Source: Larix kaempferi (Eukaryota > Streptophyta > Pinopsida > Pinales > Pinaceae). Taken from it: a stretch of 64,000 nt of DNA. The stretch lies in contig BSBM01000299.1 of assembly GCA_027924585.1 (NCBI GenBank), positions 29,550,501 through 29,614,500 on the forward strand. The letters run 5' to 3'. How positions within the stretch are numbered: the stretch's first letter is position 1; each line of letters opens with the position of its first letter. Positions 36,790-46,372 of the stretch are shown in pieces. The position numbers and the translations under genes were made by a program. The notes under the pieces are model-generated. The model saw nothing but the letters and a program-made list of their open reading frames with translations. It was not told the DNA's origin and did no database searches.

Positions 36790-37313
36790 AGCTCAAACTA
36801 TATAAATAACTTGTTCTACTCGACTTGTTACGGCAGTAGGGGATAGATCGGCTTGACGCACCTTTGAGTAAACTCGTGAAGAATAGGGCAATAGATCGAG
36901 TTAAAGGTATTTCTGCGTCCATTTCATTTAAAGTTGCTGGTAGACATTTGGCTTATTTTCTTATCATATATTCTGTGTGAAAGAATTCCTGTGCTTGTTT
37001 TCTACTGGGCTTGTTACGGCAGTAGGGGATAGATCTTTGCGTAAACTCGTGAAGAATAGATCGAGTTAAAGGTATTTCTGCGTCCATTTCATTTAAAGTT
37101 GCTGTGTGTGAAAGAATTCCTGTGGTGTGCTGCAATTCCCATCCACTATGGTTCAAAGATCGCTGGGATTATGCAGTGCAGAGATGTTAGCTTGGTTTCC
37201 TGTAGTTAGAGATGTTAGAGCCTGATATAAATACACATTCCTGTGCTGTAGTTATAAGAGCCTGATTTAAATACCCATTCCTTCTTTTTTCGTTAATGTT
37301 TGCTGATATTCAG
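36790..37313 (+). promoter_or_regulatory. Duplicated promoter-like region and possible non-coding first exon
   Basis: A segment from CTTGTTACGGCAGTAGGGG to CATTTCATTTAAAGTTGCTG occurs at 36823-36945 and again at 37010-37105. TATA-like sequences stand at 36798 (TATATAAATA), 37226 (TATAAATA) and 37266 (TTTAAATA). Downstream, ATATTCAG/GTGAGT at 37314 is a strong splice-donor match. I infer the 5' end of a plus-strand gene, perhaps the one carrying the ENT ORF, with a leader intron. Confidence 0.4.
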
Positions 37314-38529
37314 GTGAGTCTCTCTACTTCGCTGCTCGTTGATTAAAAGTGATTTTGCAGGGTTGTTTCATAGGTATGAGGATAGATATATATAAATACT
37401 ATGGATTGGCTTTTTGAGGATGGTTGCATAATGTACAAATCTACTTGGCTTGGCTCTGTAACTAGTTAAATCTGTCCATTTGAACCAAATTGAGGTATGT
37501 CTGGTTAAACTTTCCCATAGTTGGAAATTAACGAGTTCAACCAAGATTTGACAAATTTGACATAGATTGTTTTTTGACCAATATTGTCTATCTTAAGCAT
37601 TTTTCAGATTGTTTTTTATTTAGGTCCATCTTGAGCATTTTTTGAACTGTTTTATTCGTTGATGCTTCTGCTCACAAATTCTGGGTTGTAGTAATAATCT
37701 TGGTTTAGGGCTTCACCAAAGTCATTCCCTTATCCAATTCACCTATGCTTTGACATTACTTTATTCCTCCCGTATTATTGGTTGATATGTGTAATTACCA
37801 AGTACCAAAAATTATTTTCTGTAAAATGTGCAAGAGTTTTGCTTTAGATAACAATTTGTAAGGGATCTTTTGTAGATAGATTTAAGGAATGTTGTTAGTT
37901 TATTGTGAAAGCCACACAAGTTAAAAAAATTAGGGATGATCCTGAGAGGTGTCCCTGTACGCAAAACGTGGGGAACACCTCTTTGAAAACACTGGTTTAC
38001 ATATATGTTTGTGTATGTTTTGAGTTGTTTTAACTTTTTTCTTTTTGTTTTATGGTGATTTTTTGAACTTATCGTCTAATGCTGTGTTTATTCTGAGTTT
38101 TGTGAAGGAATGTTGGAGTTTTTCTCTCCTTGTTTGGGCTTTCATATTGTTCATACTTCACTAGTTGAAACTAAAGATATAATTCTATGCAAAGTGGGAA
38201 ATTGGGTTGATTATAAGCATTATATTCCATGTGTATTTTTCTATTATCTGCTTTGCTTGAATTTGGGAAAACATCCTTTTGTACACGACTTCAGTTAATT
38301 TCAAGATTGTTTCATAAGATGTTAAATCCTTCTGCAAGTGAGTAACTACTAATATCTGCTTGAACATCTTTTGTAGGCAACAAGGCCGAAATTTTTTCCT
38401 GCAAAGTTTTGTGTATGTAAGGGCCTTTTTGTCTAGGGAGTCCAAAATGGACATTGACAATAAAGAGCGTGTCCTCCTTCTGATGATGGAAGTCGCACTT
38501 CTTTTGTCCATTCATCCGTCGACACAAAA
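37314..38529. other. Candidate leader intron, no coding sequence recognised
   Basis: T-rich, intron-like sequence from the GTGAGT at 37314. A possible acceptor is ATCTTTTGTAG just before 38379. The minus-strand ORFs at 38185-38527 overlap each other in different frames and have no recognisable motif. Confidence 0.35.
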
Positions 38530-38751
38530 ATGAATATGGAAGAACAGATAGACAATACTGGCTCTGCCCATGAACACTGGGCAGATGAGATTACACATCA
38601 ACTAGAAGTAAATGCATATTGTTCTGTGTTAGGTGTCTTTAGAGCTCGAAAAACATTAAGCTGGAAAACAGAACTTTTACTAGCAGAGTTGAGGGTTCAT
38701 TTGCATATTACTTCTGAAGAGCACTTGTTTGAGCTGGAAAAGTTCAAATAG
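38530..38751 (+). CDS. ENT-domain (EMSY-LIKE-type) fragment
   Basis: The 73-residue ORF reads, after a short acidic start, EITHQLEVNAYCSVLGVFRA, then LSWKTELLLAELRVHLHITS and EEHLFELEKF. This is the pattern of the ENT domain: paired helices with a conserved (E/Q)xEAY-SVL, SW-x-x-E-LL-ELR and EEH-x-x-L. In plants, EMSY-LIKE proteins combine an ENT domain with Tudor and coiled-coil regions and act in chromatin-linked defence and development. Here the ORF stops directly after the domain, with no Arg-rich continuation and no Tudor region nearby. It may be a truncated copy, a pseudogene, or one exon of a gene I cannot follow. Confidence 0.65.
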   Translation: MNMEEQIDNTGSAHEHWADEITHQLEVNAYCSVLGVFRARKTLSWKTELLLAELRVHLHITSEEHLFELEKFK

Positions 38752-41700
38752 TATATCCATCTAGAGCACATTTCAAGTTTTGTGTGCAATTTCAGCCTTT
38801 CAAACTCATGTCAGATTCCAAGCATTGTGTGCAATTTCACTTGATATCATTTTTAGTACAATTTATAAAGAAAATGAGCCTGGCCCATGTACTAGACAAC
38901 TCTTCTAGTTTTAATAATTTAAACATAATACATTGCAAGTTCTCATAATTCATTACCCAATTTGATTATTTTAAAGTCAATCATACTTGGAGTAGTATTC
39001 TATTACTATGAAATCCGGATGCCTTTGCTTTGGTGCTTCAGAAAGTTGGGGTTGATACTATTGATTGAAGTTTACATAGGAAGTTAGGTGTTCCTTTGGT
39101 GCAATACTTTGGAGCAGAAAAGAGAGTACTAATTATAATTTATAAATTTGCCTTTGTTAATAGGTTTAGAAAGGTGGAAGTAAAAACAATTGGGATAACA
39201 TGTTATGGGTTTAAGTAACTTTCATGCAACATTGACTTTGTTGAGGTGATTTACTATTTGTTTGTATGCAGGCTGGTCTTCACTAACAAGGCACATGGAT
39301 TATTTCTATTATCTTATTTACAGTATTATTACCACAAATTATAACTACTTGTTTTTTGTTTAGTTCGTTGAAGACTTAGAAACATTGATAAGAACTTCTC
39401 TTTAGTAATGTTTATTTTTGGAAGCCTCTGAAAGCAAGCCCTTTACTTTCCTCTGTGCACAATCTATTGATAGCCCCTTAGACCCAAAATCCTTCCTCTG
39501 GTTTGATAGACCACCACATGCAATAGGGATATCTAATTTGTCATTTTACTACTAATGTTTAGATATATAATTTGTCTTTTTACTACTAATGTTTTTTTTC
39601 ACTCTAAGGTTCCTGCCTTGCATGATCTTCATGGAAGCAATAATTTTCTTAGTTTACTATTTTATCGCACCAAAAGCCTCTTTAGGATTTGATACACCAT
39701 AATTTGTCATTTTACTACTAAAATGTATGTTTTCACTCCATGTTCCTACTTATATACTTGCATGATCTTCTTGGAAGCAATAATTTTCTTAGTTTACTAT
39801 TTTATGTGCTGATGGGTAGGGCAGACATCACTGATTCAATTTTTAATGTATGACATGCTCATCCTTTTTATGACTATGGTCATGAAAAGTTTTAAAGTTG
39901 CTGGGATGATTTTGACTACATAATAATATTAAATTATCTTTATTCTTTATTTTTATATTAAGAATAATATTAGATCAGCATCATTAAGAAAGCCTCTATT
40001 CACAAATTTAATTGATTTGCTATAATAAAGAATATGAAAAAAAATATCATCATCCTTTATATCGTAAGATTTATTTTTAAAAGAAGCTATTATCAAAGTC
40101 TAAAAATCTTATCTATGCATCCTAAAACTAATCCTATAATCTTAGATGCATCCTGAAACTGGTCTAATTATCTCTCATGATGTTGTTATTTGACTTTTCA
40201 ATGACTTCATCTTCAGTTTTTTTAAGTTCCTAATTTACTTTAAGGTCTTCACTTGTTATTCTAGTGTCTTCATGCCGTGTATCTTCATCAAATTCCCTGA
40301 TTTTATTCAGAATAATAATATGCTTGATGCTCCCTTTTTCACTGTTGTAATCCAAAATCAGAATGTTGTTGTTCAAGGAGACTCAATTCTTTAGATAATG
40401 ACCTGTTTTGAGTTTTAAACATATCAATTTTCATGTGCATGACTTGTAAACTGTAGTAAGAGTTCTTTTATTCATAGAAATTGTAGATCGCATGAAAGAG
40501 TTCTTTATTCATAGAAATTGTTAAATGATGTGTGTATCAGAGTTCTTTAATTTTGGTTATTTAAACACAAAAGTAAACTTCAAAGAGTTTTTGTAAAAGA
40601 AATATTAAACTGAAAAGTTAAAGGAGTGTTGGATACCACCTAAAAATGCACACTATTACAAATTCAATTTAGTCTTAATTTCAAAATGCAAAAGAATTAT
40701 TGAAAACACTATGCAAATGAGTTTTGAACAAATCAATACTACGCTTTCACTAGAAAGCAAGAAGCTGGCTTATCTAGAGCCTCCTGCATATATTTACCTC
40801 TGCTTCATAACTGGTGATCGAGTTCAGGTATCTATAATCTTCAGGACCAAAGAAGTGCTTCCATACATCCAGAACAAATTATTTCCATCAATTTGCACCA
40901 AAAGTCTTAGCGTCAATTTCAAACCATATTGTTGAGAGAAATGTGAACCCTCTTTCATGCTCGATCTCTTCTTCAGCAAACAACGCAAACACAGATGCAA
41001 TACAAGATTCCTCAATTGGATGCTGTGACGATTGTGTTTTGATACAAACAGGTTTTTCAGGCATCAGTGTACATAATATCAACTACAGTAAATAATATAA
41101 GTATCAGAGCATTCTGAGCTGATAGAAAAATGCTTGCTTCTAAAATGTGATTGTTTATGACAACACCATCCATGAATCATTGAACAACATTAGGATCAGG
41201 GAGGAATGGATTTGAGTGAGGCATCTGCTTCTCTGCGAATATGATTGTAAACTATGTCAGGGAGGAATGGATTTGAGTGAGGCATCTCCAGATCATATAT
41301 ATTATGTCTACACATCTAAAGGAATAAAGTAAACTATTCAATAAAAGATATCAAGGTATCACGTCTAAGCCAGATAGATATATTAGGAGGTTAATTGATG
41401 AGTTTGAACAATAAAAATCAAAGGTAGTCAATATGATACAATAGAGACAACACATAGGTGCAATGAGGTAGTGAGATTCGGATTGAATCAAAGCACCGAA
41501 ACCAAAAACAAGATGGAAAGGAAGAATACGACAGAAAAAAGAAAGGCGGAGAGTTATACTTCTGGCAATAGAAAAACACCAACCGCGGCCTATATTTAGG
41601 GCTTGACAATGTCGTTTAGCGATCGACACACAAATTTGTTTGCTGAGGATCTTTACATTTGAAAAGAAAACGCCAGGAAGGATGTTTGATGGATGTATTA

Positions 41701-41888
41701 AAAAATGGTGGTATCTCAGAGTCATTTGAGACAATTACGCACTGAAGACTTACCAATGAAAATTGCCACCGGAGCAGTGCATTGAATCCTTGTTATAGAG
41801 GTGAGCAACTTATAAGCTGTCCTTCCAAAGAAAAATACAGTTATCTGCATGCAACATAAGAAGGGGTTCAACAATAACACACAGAGAT
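38752..41888. other. Intergenic; one weak minus-strand coding-like stretch
   Basis: Mostly AT-rich, with a local duplication around 39570 and 39720 (TTGTCATTTTACTACTAA) and GGAGGAATGGATTTGAGTGA at 41200 and 41258. On the minus strand 41082-40824 reads CIASVFALFAEEEIEHERGF and further residues before stops. It looks mildly protein-like but matches nothing I know. No other gene is seen. Confidence 0.35.
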
Positions 41889-42226
41889 CACCACTCACAG
41901 AGATAAATCACAAAAAGAATAGGTAACGCAGTAACGTACTATAATAGGGATTCTCTTAAGGACTGGTAGAGTGAGCGAAGGCTGCAGGTAAGTTGGCAAT
42001 TTATTAGAGGTGCTTTATTGAAAAATTTGTAGCGTTGCAATTGTGACTTAGAGTCATTTGCACCTACCATTGTCTTGACTTTAGATTTACCATTGTCAAT
42101 GACTCTAGATTTGGAACAACAAATATATGCCATACACCAAGAGCATGGTGCAAATCATATTATCCAAGAATTGAGAGATCTTATGTTTCTAATGTTAGTG
42201 AAACCATCTTCGTAATTAGTGTGCCC

Positions 42227-42231
42227 TTTTG
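42227..42231 (+). other. Target site duplication (TTTTG), left, of the second copia element
   Basis: TTTTG precedes the 5' LTR and recurs at 48676-48680 right after the 3' LTR. The empty site in copy A has a single TTTTG, confirming the boundaries. Confidence 0.92.
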
Positions 42232-42244
42232 TGTTAATTTTTTG

Positions 42245-42720
42245 TGCAGCTGCGAGACCCATTCTCAGAGAGGATGGTACCCTAGTCAGTTAACTAGGGT
42301 TCCTGGTCAAGTTAACCAGACAGAGTAATGAGTAAGACCCTAGAAGGTACCATAGGGCCCCCAGTTGTCTCCTGGGGTTCTTGGTCCAGGACCAAGCAAG
42401 TTGATGCCATGGCAAAGTCCCTAGCATGTGGCTAGGGCCCCTATTTGTCTCTAGGGTATTCTGGTCCAGAACCAGACAGTTTCTTGGTCACAATGACCAA
42501 GTAGATCCTGCAGGTTGACACAGAGACTTCCTAGGTCCTGCATATGGTTGATCAACATTCAGCGTGGGACTGAATGCTCAGCTTGAGATTGAGGACCATT
42601 CTCTCAGAGAATGGAGATCCTGGTCATGGACCAGATGGTTGATCAACATGTCCCAGTCTAGGACTGAAGTTCAGCCTTGAGCTAAAAGCCATTCATTGAG
42701 AATGGAAGATATTGTTGTCC
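42245..42720 (+). repeat. Hairpin array in the 5' LTR
   Basis: At least twelve short inverted repeats follow one another. Examples: ACCCTAGT/ACTAGGGT (42279-42300), CTTGGTCC/GGACCAAG with a 1-base loop (42380-42396), and CCCTAGC/GCTAGGG (42419-42437). Further ones are CTTGGTCA/TGACCAAG (42483-42501), GTTGATCAAC (twice), CATTCAG/CTGAATG, CCATTCTC/GAGAATGG (42596-42614) and CTGGTC/GACCAG. The 3' LTR has the same array at about 46373-46850. Confidence 0.85.
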
Positions 42721-43469
42721 CCTCTCCTAATCGGTTATTGCTAGGTTGCTTATCAAGGGACTCGCCACCCCTTGACGATGTCCCTAGTATCTAACTCTTA
42801 GGAGCAGTATTAAGGACAAAAGGATTGTACCATCCGTTTGGATCTTCACCCTTATACAGTGATGACAAAATATATAAACTATGTATCTTGAGAGAAAGAA
42901 AAGTCTTTAGTCTTTATTGGTCCTATTTGATTGATTGTCCACCTTGGTCTTGTGGTTGTTGACTCATGGTCCTTTTCTTACTTGGTCCTAGCACTCTCAC
43001 TTATGTGCACATTTGACCGTGATGACTCCTACTTTACGGAGTGTATTTATCTACTTGATTTATGAAAGACCATTGTATATAGGACCCTTGACCCACTTAT
43101 GATTTTGGTCTTTTTACCTTTTTTTGAACCTTTGGACTTTTACTTTATGAAAAATTCATTAAATATTTATTTTTTAGTTTTATTAATAAAATCTTTATTA
43201 ATAAAAACTTTATGAATTTATTAATAAAGTTTTATTTTAAGTCTTATCCTTTTTATTTGAAAACGCTTGGACCATTGATACCCTACTTTTTATTTTATTT
43301 ATTATTTATTTATTTATTATTTATTTCTTATTATTCTTTTTTTTTAATCCTAAGGTTTTATTATTATTTTAATCCTAAGTTTTCTAAATCTAAAACTATA
43401 TATAACTCTAATTCAACGAATGAAAAAAAACTTACCGTGAGCAAAATCTTCACGTCTACTCTTCTACTC

Positions 43470-43710
43470 GGGTCAATTGTTATTTCGGCTTATCTCAGCC
43501 ATTGTTATTTCGGCTGTCTCACGGATTATTTCAGCCATTGTTATTTCGACTGTCTCACGTTTATCTCAGCAATTGTTCGACTGTCTCACGTTTATCTCAG
43601 CAATTGTTACTTCGGCTGTCTCATGGATTGTCTCAGCAATTGTTATTTCGACTATCTCACGGATTATCTCAACAATTGTTATTTCGAGCAGTCTCACGGT
43701 TTTATCTCTA
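43470..43710 (+). repeat. ~36-bp minisatellite in the 5' LTR
   Basis: About six units of the form CAGCAATTGTTATTTCGACT followed by GTCTCACGGATTATCT, with some shortened. The same array is at about 47600-47840 in the 3' LTR. It lies just downstream of the TATA-like box and explains the overlapping small ORFs there. Confidence 0.85.
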
Positions 43711-44455
43711 TATCTAGCTCACGGTTTATTTGTCTCAGCCTCACGGTTTTATCTGTCTCACTAATTTAGCAGTCTCACGTATCTCTCTCCACGGCTGTCT
43801 CTCTATTCCTTCACAGGTTGCCTTCACGGCTGTCTCACTGTTTGCCTCAATCTCTCCTCGGGTTGCTTCACAGGTTATGCATTCTCAGCTTGTCTTTCAG
43901 GATTGATCTCTACTCAGATATATTTCTGCATAATTTATTTTATCTTATTCAGGACTGATTGATCTCTACTCAGACCCACCTTACCTCTGCAATTTACTTC
44001 AGCTGTGTTTGACTTGTCTCTATCTGTGTGAGTTCTTATGCGTGGGAATTATTTATGTGCTTGACTTTCAAAGTCTGCTGCACCTATTTGTTTCTTTTAT
44101 CCCTGTCATTTGCTTATTGATCGAAGAAATCGAGATCTGTTTGTTTTTACCTGAACCTTTTCTCTCTCTCTAGGTAATGGTTATAATTCTTTAATGCTAC
44201 TTCTCATGTACATGACATTTGAAATTTAGTTTACTATTCATGTCAGTTGAAATTTATTTTATATATTGTGCATTTGATGATTCTGGAGGACCAACTCTAA
44301 TGCACTGACCAAATGGAGCATTAAGTTGAAAGAGATGAAAATTATGTTATTTCTGTTTTAATTTAGTTTAGATTTAATTAAGCATTACTTTTGTTTACAT
44401 GTTCTTGTATCAAGTTTTTTTATGCGATAAAACGTACATAACTTGATTTTTGAAA

Positions 44456-44467
44456 TGGTATCAGAGC
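44456..44467 (+). other. Primer binding site of the second copia element
   Basis: TGGTATCAGAGC directly follows the 5' LTR, complementary to initiator tRNA-Met. Confidence 0.92.
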
Positions 44468-44578
44468 TTTAGGGTGTAGCTAATTCTGTTTTGTAGCCAA
44501 CAGAAATTACATCGATCCTAAGACAAAGATCTTTACTTCACAGAAGCTTACTTGGCAAGTTGACTGTAAGGCTTTGAA

Positions 44579-46372
44579 ATGGCTTCCAACTCTGTAAAGG
44601 AAGAAGATAGGCTTGAAGGAGCCTCAAACTTTAATGCATGGAAGGCCAGGGTCTTAAATATTTTGGAGGAAAATGATTTGGATGAATTGGTCACTAATGT
44701 TGTGGAAGAACCCACAACAGCTCAAATAAGAGCAGCATTTAAGAAGAAGCAAGCTAAAACAAAGAGGGTGATTTTTGACTCAGTCAAAGATAATTTGATG
44801 CCTATAATAGCTCCTCTAAGGACAGCCAAGGAATGTTTTGATGCCCTAGCTAATCTCTATGAGAAGAAGGCACCTGCTCAAAAGAGGGTCTTGAAAAAGC
44901 AGCTCTGTTCATTAAAGATGGAGGATAAAGAAACAGTTGCCTCTTTCTTCTCAAAGATTGCTCAGTTAAAAGATCAACTCATGGCAATTGGAGTTGAAGT
45001 AGATGATGATGATCTTGTGCAAACAGCTGTAGATGGCCTCCCTACATCTTGGGAGACATTCCTTTCAGCAGTAAATGGAAGAGAAACTCAACCAAGCTTT
45101 GATAGATTATGGCATGATTGCCTAGAAGAAGAAGGCAGAATCCAGAGTATATCTGGACCTCAAACTAAAAAGAACCTTGCTCTTACTGCCAAGACAAGGA
45201 GAGAAAGAAATTTCCCTCAGCACCAGAACAAAGGTAAGATACCTCAAGGTAATCACTCTCATAAGTCAAAAGTAAGTTGTTTTAAATGTAACAAGCTCGG
45301 TCATTATGCCAACGTTTGTAGAAATCCTCCTAACAAGAATTGGCATAAAGGGAAGCACCATGCTTCAACTGCTATAGAAGAAGAAGAGCCTCAAAAAAAG
45401 AAATCTAAAGTTGAGACCAAAGAAAAAGATCAAAAAGAGTACTACCTTATTTCAGCGCTCTCAGGTTCCATCTCCAACTCATCAGACTCATGGTGGACTG
45501 ACAGTGGGGCCACCAAGCATATGACTCGATACAAACAGGCACTTGTAGGTTACAAGACCAAGAAGTTTAATACAAAAGTGGAGATGGGAAACAGAAGTAC
45601 CCTTGAAATAAAAGGATTTGGTTCAACAGCCTTAAAACTCGATTCAGGTATGTTAATTCATGTTGAAGAAATTTTATATGTTCCTAGTTTAAAGAGGAAT
45701 GTTCTTTCAGTGGCAATTTTAGAAGACAAGGGGTTCTCTATAGCCTTCTCAGAAGGAAAAGCTTTAGTATGGACTAAAGGTGGAAATATGAGCTCAGCTT
45801 TTGAAATTGGTGTCCGTGAAGGAGACCTTTACAAGGTTTCAGGACATGTTGTTAAAGCTCTATTGAATAACCCTTGTCAAGTTTCAGAGATCAAGAGGGA
45901 GTCTTACAATGACTCAGACATAGAAGTCCATGAGACTTCTCATTCAGAGAAACAGAGGGAGAAGGCCAAGAAGCCTTCAGTTGATCTCACTAAGGAACCT
46001 TTTGTGGGGTTTCAAGGTTTCTCCAGTGAGAGCCATGTCACTCATTCAAGTTCAACCACGAATGTGGAGTTAGCCAAACTTCAAGTTTGGAAAAATGTTT
46101 TTCAGTTGAAATTGGATAATGATATATGGAAAGTGATTCTCAGACAACAAGGGAAGTCAAGTGTAACTTCCATTTGGATCTTTAAGATTAAAGTGTTTGC
46201 TGACATTCAAAGTTCTTTGAAGCTCTCAGAAATTCCTGTATTCTATGACAGGTTGTTTCACCATGACAAGGACATGGTGCAGTTGTCAGTTATGTGGGCT
46301 AAGCCTCTGTCCTTGACAAGCTTAGCGGTGCTGAGAATGTCTCTCTTGCTGAGAGGGAGTGTTAATTTTTAG
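44579..46372 (+). CDS. Copia gag-protease ORF with internal pol deletions, 597 codons
   Basis: Residues 1-200 are a UBN2-type copia gag (ASNFNAWKARVLNILEENDL near residue 15). A zinc knuckle CFKCNKLGHYANVC lies near residue 233. A retropepsin motif DSWWTDSGATKHMT lies near 302 with its catalytic DSG intact. YVPSLKRNVLSV follows, as in the region before integrase. The ORF then skips integrase to an acidic linker and IWKV...VTSIWIFKIK, the usual start of the copia reverse transcriptase. It jumps again to SSLKLSEIPVFYDR, the end of RNase H. Both deletions keep the frame. The last four codons, including the stop, lie inside the 3' LTR. It probably makes a capsid and protease but no replication enzymes. 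Confidence 0.88.
   Translation: MASNSVKEEDRLEGASNFNAWKARVLNILEENDLDELVTNVVEEPTTAQIRAAFKKKQAKTKRVIFDSVKDNLMPIIAPLRTAKECFDALANLYEKKAPAQKRVLKKQLCSLKMEDKETVASFFSKIAQLKDQLMAIGVEVDDDDLVQTAVDGLPTSWETFLSAVNGRETQPSFDRLWHDCLEEEGRIQSISGPQTKKNLALTAKTRRERNFPQHQNKGKIPQGNHSHKSKVSCFKCNKLGHYANVCRNPPNKNWHKGKHHASTAIEEEEPQKKKSKVETKEKDQKEYYLISALSGSISNSSDSWWTDSGATKHMTRYKQALVGYKTKKFNTKVEMGNRSTLEIKGFGSTALKLDSGMLIHVEEILYVPSLKRNVLSVAILEDKGFSIAFSEGKALVWTKGGNMSSAFEIGVREGDLYKVSGHVVKALLNNPCQVSEIKRESYNDSDIEVHETSHSEKQREKAKKPSVDLTKEPFVGFQGFSSESHVTHSSSTTNVELAKLQVWKNVFQLKLDNDIWKVILRQQGKSSVTSIWIFKIKVFADIQSSLKLSEIPVFYDRLFHHDKDMVQLSVMWAKPLSLTSLAVLRMSLLLRGSVNF
46349..46359 (+). other. Polypurine tract of the second copia element
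   Basis: CTGAGAGGGAG lies directly before the TGTTAATTTTTAG start of the 3' LTR, inside the ORF. Confidence 0.8.

Larger units (their letters stand above)
42232..44455 (+). repeat. 5' LTR of the second copia element
   Basis: It begins TGTTAATTTTTTGTGCAGC and ends CTTGATTTTTGAAA, where the 3' LTR ends GACA, so the terminal CA has mutated. A TATA-like TATATATAA lies at 43397. The LTR carries a hairpin array at 42245-42720 and a ~36-bp minisatellite at 43470-43710. Confidence 0.92.

Noticed and set aside
43212-43769. ORFs of 70-185 codons in the copia LTRs (also 47568-47905)
   Set aside because: They fall in the ~36-bp minisatellite, where several frames are open together.
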